This document shows positions 38,891-48,041 of a DNA stretch of 64,000 nt, one piece after another (the first letter of the stretch is position 1; each line of letters opens with the position of its first letter). Source of the stretch: Rhodococcus jostii RHA1. GTDB taxonomy: Bacteria > Actinomycetota > Actinomycetes > Mycobacteriales > Mycobacteriaceae. Position numbers and translations under genes: made by a program. The notes under the pieces are model-generated. The model did not search any database and had not been told where the DNA came from. It saw nothing but the letters and a program-made list of their open reading frames with translations. The stretch covers positions 4,778,501-4,842,500 of the forward strand of contig NC_008268.1 of the NCBI RefSeq assembly GCF_000014565.1, written 5' to 3'.

Positions 38891-39263
38891 CTAGCGGGCG
38901 TAGGTGAGTCCGGTCTCGGCGATGAGCTTGGTGAGCTCTTCCTTCTTGTCCGCGGGCAGCTCACCGTACGGTGCGCGGGGCACTCCGAGGTCCACGCCGA
39001 CGGCCTGAGCGGCCGCCTTGGTGGCCACGGCGTAGCCCTCCTTGCCGAGGAAGTCGAGGACGTTCCACAGCCGCTTGAAGATTTCGAGGGCCTCGGTGTA
39101 CTTGCCGGCCTTGGCGAGTTCGTAGATCGCGACGCACTCCTTGGGGGCGAAGTTGGGCGCACCCCAGATGGAAACCGGCGGCACCGGCGGAGAAGGCGGG
39201 CAGCACGATCGTGTCCCAGCCGACGAAGGTGTCGATGGCGTCGCCGAGGCAGGTGTCGATGTC
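38891..39263 (-). pseudogene. DapA-family lyase remnant (5'-truncated, frameshifted)
   Basis: Only the C-terminal third of a dihydrodipicolinate-synthase-family protein is present. A stretch reading IDTCLGDAIDTFVGWDTIVL is followed, after a one-base frameshift near 39184, by the in-frame tail SIWGAPNFAPKECVAIYEL to the stop at 38891. The Schiff-base lysine region is missing, and homology ends abruptly near 39263, where a different reading begins on the other strand. DapA homologues deaminate pyrroline-4-hydroxy-2-carboxylate in hydroxyproline catabolism, which fits the neighbouring proline-racemase-family gene. Confidence 0.72.
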
Positions 39264-39506
39264 TCATCCCGTCAACCTGACCTTCACCGGAAAGGACAAC
39301 ACGGCGATCGTCAGGATGTGGGGACCCGTCGACCGGTGTTCATGGACGCGATGGAGGAACTGATCATCCTCGACCTCCCCGGATGGGATCAGAGTTCCGG
39401 CATCAGACGCGAGATCGAGTTCTTCGAGAGCCGGGACAGGCGGGTGAGCCTGTGGTCCGAGGCCTCCGCCGAGTTCGTCGCACCCGAAAGTTCCCCGGTC
39501 CGCTGA
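39259..39506 (+). pseudogene. Unknown small-protein remnant with frameshift
   Basis: An ATG at 39259 opens a frame beginning MSHPVNLTFTGKDNTAIVRM that stops after 34 codons. The neighbouring frame continues with coding-like MDAMEELIILDLPGWDQSSG to a stop at 39506. Joined across one frameshift near 39335, they make about 82 residues. The DLPGW-S-GI-E pattern recalls the C terminus of nucleoside 2-deoxyribosyltransferase-like DUF families, but this is tentative. It directly abuts the truncated end of the DapA remnant, so the region looks like a deletion scar. Nothing else is seen between 39506 and 39603. Confidence 0.35.
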
Positions 39507-39602
39507 CAGTCCTCCAACTCCCCATGCCGGGCGGTCGTTTCCGTGGCACGGTGGACGGGTAGCCGACCGTGCGGCGAGCAGACGAGATGACGACGGAGGA
39601 CC

Positions 39603-41806
39603 ATGAACCCCGAGATCCATCACGAGCCCAGCGAGATCAGCTACGACGAGCAGTTCTACCCGGCGCGCCCTCGGCCGTTGAAACCGTCGGTCCGCCGTGC
39701 GACCAGGGTCGATGCGCAGACGGGTGAGCCCGTGCCGGACAACCCGAACTATGTGGAGTGGCTGATCAATCAGTCGATCCTGCACGATGCGAAGTTGATC
39801 GCGGAGCAGTTGTCCGGCAAGGGCAGCATGTGGCAGAACCCGTATGCCGATCCGAATCCGCGCGCAGCGGTGGAACGCGGATCGGTGTGGTTCACGGCGT
39901 ACCCGATTTCGATCATCACGGCACCGGGCGCGAGTTTCCTGAGTTCCCTCGGTGACGAGTCCCTGTGGCAGGCGTTCTCCGAGATCGGGGTGACGGCCGT
40001 CCACACCGGGCCGGTGAAGCAGGCGGGCGGGATCAACGGGTGGCGGGCCACGCCGTCGGTGGACGGCCACTTCGATCGCATCAGCATGCAGATCGACTCG
40101 GCATTCGGGACCGAGGAGGAGTTCCGCAGGCTCTGCGTCGTCGCCGCCGCGTACGACGGCATCGTCATCGACGACATCGTCCCCGGTCACACCGGCAAGG
40201 GCGCCGACTTCCGGCTCGCCGAGATGGCGTACGCCGACTACCCCGGCATCTACCACATGGTGGAGATCGAACAGCAGGATTGGCACCTGCTTCCTCGTGT
40301 GCCGGAAGGCCGGGACTCGGTCAACATCGACGCCGACACGGAGGCGCAACTCGCCAGGGCCGGGTACATCATCGGCCAACTCCAGCGCGTCATCTTTTAC
40401 GAACTCGGTGTCAAGGAAACCAACTGGAGTGTCACCCCCGTGGTGAAGGGGGTGGACGGCATCGAGCGGAGATGGGTGTACCTGCACTATTTCAAGGCCG
40501 GGCAGCCCTCCATCAACTGGCTGGATCCGTCGTTTGCGGGCATGCGTCTCGTGATCGGCGACGCGTGCCACTCCATCGCGGACCTCGGTGCGGGCGCGCT
40601 TCGACTGGACGCCAACGGATTCCTCGGGGTCGAACGCCGAACCGAAGGACTGCCCGGGTGGTCGGAGGGGCATCCACTGTCCGAGGCGGCGAATCACCTG
40701 ATCGCCAGCATCGTGCGGAAGATGGGGGGATTCACGTTCCAGGAACTGAACCTCACCATCGACGACATCAAGGCGATGGGCACGACCGGAGCCGACCTGT
40801 CCTACGACTTCATCAATCGTCCCGCCTACCATCACGCCCTCGTCATGGGGAACACCGAATTTCTCCGGCTCACCATGAACCTCGCCCGCGATCACGGTGT
40901 CGACGCCGCGTCGCTCGTTCACGCCCTGCAGAACCACGACGAGCTGACGTTCGAACTGGTCCACTTCGCGACGCTGCACAAGGACGACGAGTTCGCATAT
41001 GGCGGCGAGTCGATCAAGGGGTCGGATCTCGGTGACCGCATCCGTAAAGATCTGTGCGAGAGGCTCACCGGACGGTGGGCCCCGTACAACCGCACGTTCA
41101 CGACCAACGGGATCGCCTGCACGACCGCCAGTGTCATCACCGCGGCGCTCGGCATCCGCGACCTGGACAGGATGGATGCCGCCGACATCGACACCGTCAA
41201 GCAGGCGCATCTGCTCCTGGCGATGTTCAACGCACTCCAGCCCGGTGTCTTCGCCCTGTCGGGCTGGGATCTGTGCGGGCTGCTGCCCGTGCCGTCCGAG
41301 GACGTCGCCGACCTTCTCGCCGAAGGCGACACCCGGTGGATCAACCGCGGTGCGCACGACCTGATGGGGGTCAATCCCGAAGCCGCCCGGTCGGAGTCGG
41401 GCATTCCCCGGGGCACCAGCCTGTACGGGAGTCTGCCGGTGCAACTGCAGGACCCGACGTCCTTCGCTTGCGGTCTAGCCCGGATCATCGACGTCCGTAA
41501 CCGGTTCGGCATCGCCACCGCGGTCCAGCTCGACGTGCCCACGGTGTCGCACAAGGGGCTGCTCGTCATGGTCCACGAACTGGCGGACGCGAGTCTCGAA
41601 GTGACGGTTCTCAACTTCACGTCCGAGGAGATCGCCCGCGACCGTGCAGTCCCAGTCCCCTGCCGGCCGGATCGCCTGCGGTCAATCTGTTCACCGACGA
41701 ACAGATCGGCACCGTCGACGAACTCCACAGCTTCCCGATCACCCTGGCCCCGTACGAGGGGGTTCCCGTCGTCGTGCGACCGGGCAGGGCGGACGACGCG
41801 GGCTGA
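39603..41806 (+). CDS. GH13 (trehalose-synthase-like) protein, frameshifted near its 3' end
   Basis: A glycoside hydrolase family 13 protein with all catalytic regions. Region I is [13 protein letters not shown] (about 188-200), region [12 protein letters not shown] (nucleophile Asp336), region [11 protein letters not shown] (Glu381) and region [11 protein letters not shown] (Asp446). No signal peptide is seen, so a cytoplasmic glucan or trehalose/maltose role is likely. After about codon 685 (near 41660) the natural continuation, [20 protein letters not shown], lies in another frame and stops at 41806. The uncorrected frame runs on as non-homologous sequence to 42047 over the next gene. The catalytic domain is intact, so only the C-terminal sandwich domain is affected. 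Confidence 0.7.
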
Positions 41807-41866
41807 TCCGGTCACGCTTGTGCGTCCCTGTTGCCCTGGAGCTCGGCCTCGGCGAAGACTGAACTC

Positions 41867-42520
41867 ATGGCCGGCACACAGAGCGAGGCCGAGTTCCACC
41901 AGCTACGGACTCCACGGGCCGCGGCCGTCGCCGGTGTCGTCTTCGGTGTCCTTTTCGCCTCCAGCATCGTGCTGCTGCGCACCGGGCTGCCCGGCGAAGC
42001 CGCCACCCCGTGGTTACACCACCAACGGCAGATCACGACGGCGCTGATACTCGCACCGTTCGCGGGCATCGCGTTCCTGTGGTTCATCGGTGTCATCCGC
42101 GACCGGCTCGGGGACCTCGAAGACCGATTCTTCTCGACCGTCTTCCTCGGCAGTGGGCTGCTGTTTCTCGCCATGACGTTCGTGTCGACGGCAATCGCAG
42201 GCGGGCTCCTCGCCGTCTCCCGGCTGACCAACGTTCCGCAGAACGACCTCGTCTTCTTCGGGCGCGAGGTGATGTTGCATGTGAACAACGTCTACGGGGT
42301 GCGCATGGCCGGGGTGTTCATGATTTCGCTGGGAACAATCTGGCTGCGCACCGGATTGATGCCGCGGTGGCTGGCTGTCGCCACCTACGCGCTGTCCCTC
42401 ACCTTGCTGGTGGTCGTGAGTTTCAGTCTCTGGGTGACGTTGGTCTTCCCGGCCTGGGTGATGGTGATCAGCGTGTACATCCTCACCGTGGATCGGCCGC
42501 CCTCGATCCCCCCGGACTGA
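41867..42520 (+). CDS. Multi-pass membrane protein of unknown function
   Basis: A 217-residue protein with about five hydrophobic segments. Examples are [40 protein letters not shown], and a C-terminal pair around [19 protein letters not shown] short cytoplasmic-like loop ([11 protein letters not shown]) is conserved in a family of actinobacterial membrane proteins with no assigned function. The ATG at 41867 is preferred over the upstream frame, which overlaps the GH13 tail. No clear operon partner. Confidence 0.7.
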   Translation: MAGTQSEAEFHQLRTPRAAAVAGVVFGVLFASSIVLLRTGLPGEAATPWLHHQRQITTALILAPFAGIAFLWFIGVIRDRLGDLEDRFFSTVFLGSGLLFLAMTFVSTAIAGGLLAVSRLTNVPQNDLVFFGREVMLHVNNVYGVRMAGVFMISLGTIWLRTGLMPRWLAVATYALSLTLLVVVSFSLWVTLVFPAWVMVISVYILTVDRPPSIPPD

Positions 42521-42627
42521 CCGCCGTTCCGGGACACGAGGTTCTCACCCGGTACGGGTGATGTGGCGCGAGGGCGCCGCGAGCAACGTCATGACTGCGA
42601 TTCCCCCGATGATGCGAGGAGAGACAG

Positions 42628-44166
42628 ATGACGGACGCGAAACCCAACATCCTGGTCATCTGGGGCGACGACATCGGTATCACCAATCTCAGCTGCTACA
42701 GCGACGGACTGATGGGGTACCGGACGCCGAACATCGACCGCCTCGCCGACGAGGGCATGAAGTTCACCGACTCCTACGGTGAGCAGAGCTGCACGGCGGG
42801 TCGCGCGTCGTTCATCACCGGTCAGAGCGTGTACCGCACCGGCATGAGCAAGGTGGGGATTCCGGGCGTCGACATCGGATTGTCGCCCGAAGACCCCACC
42901 ATCGCCGAACTGCTCAAGCCCCTCGGATACGCCACCGGACAGTTCGGGAAGAACCATCTCGGCGACCTGAACAAGTATCTGCCGACCGTGCACGGGTTCG
43001 ACGAGTTCTTCGGCAACCTCTATCACCTCAATGCCGAGGAAGAACCCGAACTGCCGGACTTCCCGAGCGCCCTGGACTATCCCAAACTGCACGAGTTGGT
43101 CAAGCCGCGCGGTGTGCTCCATTGCTGGGCAACCGAGGAGGACGCCGGTGAGGTCGATCCGCGGTACGGGCCGCTCGGGAAGCAGCGCATCGAGGACACC
43201 GGGCCGCTGAACAAGAAGCGGATGGAGACCATCGACGACGAGACGGTAACGGCGGCAATCGACTTCATGACGCGGCAGAAGGAAGCGGACACACCGTTCT
43301 TCGTGTGGATGAACACGACCCACATGCACCTGCGGACCCACACGAAGCCGGAAAGCATCGGCCAGGCCGGGCACTGGCAGTCGCCGTACCACGACACGAT
43401 GATCGATCACGACAAGCATGTCGGCCAACTGCTCGACGCGGTCGACGAACTCGGCCTCGCCGAGAACACCATCGTCATCTACAGCACCGACAACGGTCCC
43501 CACGCGAACACCTGGCCGGACGGTGCGACCACCCCGTTCCGCAGTGAGAAGGACACCAACTGGGAGGGTGCGTTCCGCGTCCCGGAGGTGATCCGCTGGC
43601 CGGGCAGGATCCCCGCGGGCAGCGTGTCCAACGAGATCGTGCAGCACCACGACTGGCTCCCCACCTTCCTTGCCGCCGCGGGTGCACCGGATGTCGTCGA
43701 GCAGCTGAAGACCGGCTACGAGATCGGTGAGAAGACCTTCACGGTGCACATCGACGGCTACAACCTGCTCCCGTACCTCACCGGTGAGGTCGAGACATCC
43801 CCGCGCCGGGGAATGATCTACTTCTCCGACGACTGCGACGTGCTGGGCATCCGGTTCGACAATTGGAAGATCGTGTTCATGGAGCAGCGGGCGCAGGGCA
43901 CCCTCGGGCTGTGGGCGGAGCCGTTCACCGCCCTGCGGGTACCCAAGGTGTTCAACCTGCGCACCGACCCCTTCGAGCGGGCCGACATCACTTCGAACAC
44001 CTACTGGGACTGGTTCCTCGACCACGACTACATCACGATCTATGGAACATTCATCACCACCCAATTCCTCGAGACGTTCAAGGACTTCCCACCGCGACAG
44101 GAGCCGGCCAGTTTCACCATCGACCACGCGGTGGCCAAGCTGCACGCGTACCTGTCGAGGGACTGA
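42628..44166 (+). CDS. Arylsulfatase
   Basis: A 512-residue type I sulfatase. The metal site starts at NILVIWGDDIG, the formylglycine motif is GEQSCTAGRASFITGQ (Cys55, a C-x-A-x-R variant), and further ligands are in VIYSTDNGPHANTWPDG. The cysteine must be oxidised to formylglycine, and the modifying enzyme is encoded two genes downstream. There is no signal peptide, so it acts in the cytoplasm on an imported sulfate ester. An HAD phosphatase follows six bases after its stop. Confidence 0.88.
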   Translation: MTDAKPNILVIWGDDIGITNLSCYSDGLMGYRTPNIDRLADEGMKFTDSYGEQSCTAGRASFITGQSVYRTGMSKVGIPGVDIGLSPEDPTIAELLKPLGYATGQFGKNHLGDLNKYLPTVHGFDEFFGNLYHLNAEEEPELPDFPSALDYPKLHELVKPRGVLHCWATEEDAGEVDPRYGPLGKQRIEDTGPLNKKRMETIDDETVTAAIDFMTRQKEADTPFFVWMNTTHMHLRTHTKPESIGQAGHWQSPYHDTMIDHDKHVGQLLDAVDELGLAENTIVIYSTDNGPHANTWPDGATTPFRSEKDTNWEGAFRVPEVIRWPGRIPAGSVSNEIVQHHDWLPTFLAAAGAPDVVEQLKTGYEIGEKTFTVHIDGYNLLPYLTGEVETSPRRGMIYFSDDCDVLGIRFDNWKIVFMEQRAQGTLGLWAEPFTALRVPKVFNLRTDPFERADITSNTYWDWFLDHDYITIYGTFITTQFLETFKDFPPRQEPASFTIDHAVAKLHAYLSRD

Positions 44167-44171
44167 CCGAC

Positions 44172-45116
44172 GTGGGCGCCGGGCTCGGTGGTTCCTGGTC
44201 GGACGGATCGACGCGGTCCGCGATCGAGGACTTCGTCGCACGGGTGACGTCGGCGGGCGGACCGGACTTCGTCGAGCCCGCCGACCGGGTGGCCGTGTTC
44301 GACAACGACGGCACACTCTGGTGCGAGAAGCCGATGCCCATCCAGCTCGACTTCACCATCCGGCGCTTCGCCGAGATGGCCGCGAAGGATCCCGACCTCC
44401 AGCAGACGCAACCGTGGAAGGCCGCCCACGAGCACGACCTTCAGTGGCTCGGCGCGGCGATGGTCAAGCACTATCAGGGCGACGACGGCGACCTGAAACT
44501 GTTGATGGGCGCAGTCACCGAAGCATTCGATTCGATCACCGTCGAGAATTACGACGCAAGGGTGCGGGCCTTCTTCGACGACGCGGATCACCCGACGCTC
44601 GGCCGCCCGTACGCAGGCTGCGGATACGCGCCGATGGTCGAGTTGCTGCGCTATCTCGAGGCGAACGGATTCACGATCTACATCGCGTCCGGTGGTGATC
44701 GGGACTTCATGCGCCCGGTCGCCGGGCGGCTGTACGGGATTCCGCCGGAACGCGTCATCGGCAGTGCCCTCGGCCTCTCGTACCGTGAAGGGGCGGACAC
44801 GAGCGACCTGCTCTACAAGGCCGCGATGGACTTCTTCGACGACGGGCCGGAGAAACCGGTTCGAATCTGGAGCAGGATCGGGCGACGGCCGATCCTGTCG
44901 GTCGGCAACTCCAACGGCGACCTGCCGATGCTCGCGTTCTCCGGGCTACCCGACCGCCCGTCGCTTCGGGTGCTGATCCTGCACGACGACGCCGATCGCG
45001 AATTCGACTATGTCGCGGGCGCGGAACAGGCCCTCGAACACGCACGAGAAAAGAACTGGACCGTGGTAAGCATGAAGAACGATTGGACGAGCGTCTTCTC
45101 GCCGGCCGTCACCTGA
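44172..45116 (+). CDS. HAD-family phosphatase
   Basis: A 314-residue haloacid-dehalogenase-fold hydrolase. The nucleophile motif is VAVFDNDGTLWCEK (Asp44, Asp46), the second motif is YIASGGDRDFMRP, and the metal aspartate motif is SVGNSNGDLPML. It is of the phosphoserine-phosphatase-like branch with an inserted cap. The GTG start is six bases beyond the sulfatase stop. It likely removes a phosphate in the same pathway as the sulfatase; the substrate is unknown. Confidence 0.8.
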   Translation: MGAGLGGSWSDGSTRSAIEDFVARVTSAGGPDFVEPADRVAVFDNDGTLWCEKPMPIQLDFTIRRFAEMAAKDPDLQQTQPWKAAHEHDLQWLGAAMVKHYQGDDGDLKLLMGAVTEAFDSITVENYDARVRAFFDDADHPTLGRPYAGCGYAPMVELLRYLEANGFTIYIASGGDRDFMRPVAGRLYGIPPERVIGSALGLSYREGADTSDLLYKAAMDFFDDGPEKPVRIWSRIGRRPILSVGNSNGDLPMLAFSGLPDRPSLRVLILHDDADREFDYVAGAEQALEHAREKNWTVVSMKNDWTSVFSPAVT

Positions 45117-45136
45117 TCAGGCAGAAGGGCAGGCGT

Positions 45137-46075
45137 GTGGATACCCAGACCGTCTCCGAAGTCCGGCACATCCCCGCTCAGACCTTCACGATGGGTTCGG
45201 ATCGGCACTATCCGGAAGAAGGTCCGGCGCATCGGGTCGCGGTCGACGCCTTCGCCATCGAGACCCACCAGGTCACCACCGCGCAATTCGCCCGGTTCGT
45301 CGGCGACACCGGGTACGTGACGGTCGCCGAGCGGCCGCTGGACCCCGCCGAATTCCCCGGTGCTCCCGCCGAGAATCTGCAACCCGGATCGATGGTGTTC
45401 ACCCCCACTCGGGGCCCGGTCGATCTGCGTCACCTCAGTCAGTGGTGGACCTGGACCGTCGGTGCGTCGTGGCGGCACCCCACGGGACCGGGTTCGACGA
45501 TCACCGGCCGCGAAACGCATCCCGTCGTCCACGTCGCCCACGAGGATGCGGCAGCGTACGCGGAGTGGGCCGGGCGGTCCCTCCCCACCGAGGCGCAATG
45601 GGAGGCCGCGGCGCGCGGCGGACTCGACCACACCGAATTCACCTGGGGCGACGCCGCCGAGAGCGAATCCCCTCCGCTGGCGAACTACTGGCACGGGGAG
45701 TTCCCGTGGCGCCCGGACCCCGGGTACGGCACCACGACCGCCGTCGGTAGCTATCCGCCCAACGACTACGGTCTGTTCGACATGGCGGGAAACGTGTGGG
45801 AATGGACCGCCGACTGGTACTCGGATCGGCACGCCGACACAGCGGAGTCGTGCTGCGCACCACGCAATCCGCGTGGGCCCGGCATGTCGGAGAGCTTCGA
45901 CGCCCGACAGCCCCAATTCCGGGTGCCCCGGCGGGTGATCAAGGGTGGGTCGTTCCTGTGTGCGGACAGTTACTGTCGGCGGTATCGGCCCGCGGCACGG
46001 CGGCCGCAGATGGTCGACACCGGGATGAGCCACATCGGATTCCGCTGCGTCACGGCCCTGCCCGGGTCAGAGTAG
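45137..46075 (+). CDS. Formylglycine-generating enzyme (sulfatase-modifying factor)
   Basis: A 312-residue FGE-sulfatase family protein. The two copper/active-site cysteines lie in GGSFLCADSYCRRYRPAAR (Cys275, Cys280), and the fold motif DMAGNVWEWTADWYSD is present. It oxidises the sulfatase cysteine to C-alpha-formylglycine. The GTG at 45137 is chosen; an in-frame ATG at 45083 would overlap the HAD gene by 34 bp. Together with the sulfatase and HAD genes it forms a self-sufficient sulfatase operon. Confidence 0.88.
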   Translation: MDTQTVSEVRHIPAQTFTMGSDRHYPEEGPAHRVAVDAFAIETHQVTTAQFARFVGDTGYVTVAERPLDPAEFPGAPAENLQPGSMVFTPTRGPVDLRHLSQWWTWTVGASWRHPTGPGSTITGRETHPVVHVAHEDAAAYAEWAGRSLPTEAQWEAAARGGLDHTEFTWGDAAESESPPLANYWHGEFPWRPDPGYGTTTAVGSYPPNDYGLFDMAGNVWEWTADWYSDRHADTAESCCAPRNPRGPGMSESFDARQPQFRVPRRVIKGGSFLCADSYCRRYRPAARRPQMVDTGMSHIGFRCVTALPGSE

Positions 46076-46414
46076 GACCACCACGGCGAGGAGCGCGAGC
46101 ACTGTGACGATGCTGGAGGTGACCACGGCGGTGAACGTCGCCGGTGCGAATTCCCCGGATTCGATCTGCCTGCTGATGACCCGATAGCGGATGGTGCCGT
46201 ACGCGGACACCAGTAGTCCCGCGCCGATCAGGATCAGTCCGGCTGCCACGGCATGACCGCCGCGATTCGGTGCGAACTTGGCGACCGCCACACCGAGCGC
46301 GGCGACGCTGATGCCGGTGCGATGCCAGGCGAGGTAGGTCCGCTCGTTGGCGAGATGGTCGCGCGCGGTGCTACCCGTGTTCGGCTGGGTGGGTCCGAAA
46401 ATGTTGGGGCTCAT
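46067..46414 (-). CDS. DUF202 small membrane protein
   Basis: A 115-residue protein with the DUF202 signature ARDHLANERTYLAWHRTGIS followed by three hydrophobic helices. The family (YidH-like) has no established function. Its 3' end overlaps the convergent FGE gene by nine bases. Its ATG overlaps the stop of the upstream pseudokinase gene, so it is translated with it. Confidence 0.8.
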   Translation of the reverse strand: MSPNIFGPTQPNTGSTARDHLANERTYLAWHRTGISVAALGVAVAKFAPNRGGHAVAAGLILIGAGLLVSAYGTIRYRVISRQIESGEFAPATFTAVVTSSIVTVLALLAVVVLL

Positions 46415-47901
46415 GCGCCGCTACCCAGGAAGCCGATCTCCGACAGGCGCGACTGGAACCCGGACTCGCCGCCGGACAGTCCCGAGATCCAGATCAGGAC
46501 CCGGTCGGTGGGTGCGGGCGTCCGGGCCACGATCTGGGTGACCCCGTCACCGAGGGTGGCGCTGCCGATCAGCTGGGTGCGATCGATGCTCGCCCACGCG
46601 ACGGGCGCGGTCCGGATCTCGACCGTGGTGCCCGGTGTCGGGGAGTCGATCCAGACGGTCCGCAGATCGACGGGCCCGGGAAACGACACGATCAGACCCA
46701 TTCCTTGCTTCGCCGCCGAAAGTTGCTGTGGGTAACGGTCGGTCGCCCAGGATGTCGCGGGGTTCGCGTCGACGGCGAGGGAGGCAGTGGCACCGTTGTC
46801 GGGGAAGCGCAGAGGGGAGTAGGCGGCCGCGGACGACGGGGTGAGCGGCGCCTGACGGGGGTCCGGAACCGGCGCGATCTGGCTGAGCATGCTGTCTGCG
46901 ACGGCGGCCGGGGGAGCGTCCGACGAGCTGAATGTGGCGCCCGCCGCCCACCCGGCGGCGCCGAGCGCGACGATCAGGGCGAGTGCACCGCTCAACGCGG
47001 GAAGCGGCGCGTTCGGCCGGGGTGACAGGTTGGTGGGTGCCGGGCGGGCTCTCTTCGTAGTCGTGGCGAATGCGGATGCCGAGCGGGCCCGCGCGTCCGC
47101 CAAGATGCGGTCGAGGGCGTCGACGATCGCCTGCGCGGTGGCCATCCCGGGTCGCCGGGCAAGCGCGTTCATGGCCACGTCGGACAGACGTCGTGGAATC
47201 GCGGGCCGCACACGATGCGGCGGGACGACCGAACCGTCACCACGCCTGCCGGCCGGGGGCAGCCCGGCTGCGCGGGTCGCGCCGGACGAGGACAACGGCC
47301 ACGTGCCGAGCAGCAGGGCGTACAGCAGCGCACCGAGCCCCGCGACGTCGTCGGCTGCGCTGCCGTCGGCAAGTGTGGCGGGGAAGGCGAGGACCGCGAG
47401 TCCGTCGTGGGAGATCCGCACCCGGTTGGGATGATCGAGTGAGATGCGGGCACCGAAATGGTGTGCGTCTGCGGTCGCGGCGGCCAGGTGCCGCACGGTG
47501 CGAGCGGCATCCAACGGCCGTGGGACCGTGTGCGCGACATCCGCGACACGCCACCCCGGCGTCCATTCTGCGACCACGGCGATCCGGTCGCCGACCGCCG
47601 CGATGTCGTAGACCTGTGCGATCCGGCCCTCGTGGCTGAAGCTGGTTCCGGTGGTGTTCCGGCAGAAGCGCGCCACCGGATCCGGACGTGTGTCGGTGGC
47701 GCGGACGTGCGCCGAGTCGACGAGGCTGAGCGCGACGTCCCGGCACAGTTCGGTGTCGTGCGCGTGCCACCACTGCACCCAGTCGGGTCCGGCGAACCGG
47801 CCCAGGAGCCGGTATCGGGTGGCGACGAGCGTGCCCGGGGCGAGCGGATCCGGGCCCTGCGGCGAATGCGGCAGGGCCCCGGACACCGGCGTCGCTGTCA
47901 T
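46411..47901 (-). CDS. Membrane-anchored pseudokinase with discoidin-like C terminus
   Basis: A 496-residue protein. An N-terminal serine/threonine-kinase-like domain (TRYRLLGRFAGPDWVQWWHA, near 30-50) is followed by one transmembrane segment (LSGALALIVALGAAGWAAGA) and an extracellular C-terminal part resembling a carbohydrate-binding discoidin fold. The kinase domain lacks a recognisable catalytic HRD and DFG, reading DHPNRVRISHDG instead, so it is probably inactive. The arrangement recalls the actinobacterial MviN-linked pseudokinase of cell-wall regulation. Its stop overlaps the DUF202 start. Confidence 0.68.
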   Translation of the reverse strand: MTATPVSGALPHSPQGPDPLAPGTLVATRYRLLGRFAGPDWVQWWHAHDTELCRDVALSLVDSAHVRATDTRPDPVARFCRNTTGTSFSHEGRIAQVYDIAAVGDRIAVVAEWTPGWRVADVAHTVPRPLDAARTVRHLAAATADAHHFGARISLDHPNRVRISHDGLAVLAFPATLADGSAADDVAGLGALLYALLLGTWPLSSSGATRAAGLPPAGRRGDGSVVPPHRVRPAIPRRLSDVAMNALARRPGMATAQAIVDALDRILADARARSASAFATTTKRARPAPTNLSPRPNAPLPALSGALALIVALGAAGWAAGATFSSSDAPPAAVADSMLSQIAPVPDPRQAPLTPSSAAAYSPLRFPDNGATASLAVDANPATSWATDRYPQQLSAAKQGMGLIVSFPGPVDLRTVWIDSPTPGTTVEIRTAPVAWASIDRTQLIGSATLGDGVTQIVARTPAPTDRVLIWISGLSGGESGFQSRLSEIGFLGSGA

Positions 47902-48041
47902 CTACTCTCCCGGGCTCTCCCCGACCCCGAAAATCCCTGTCAGGCAACTGTCACCCGGCAGCAGAGCAGATATTCGCACGGCACCGGGCCTACTGCTGAT
48001 CATCCTCGGATGCCGAGCGAACCGTGTGCTTTTCGGCCGAC

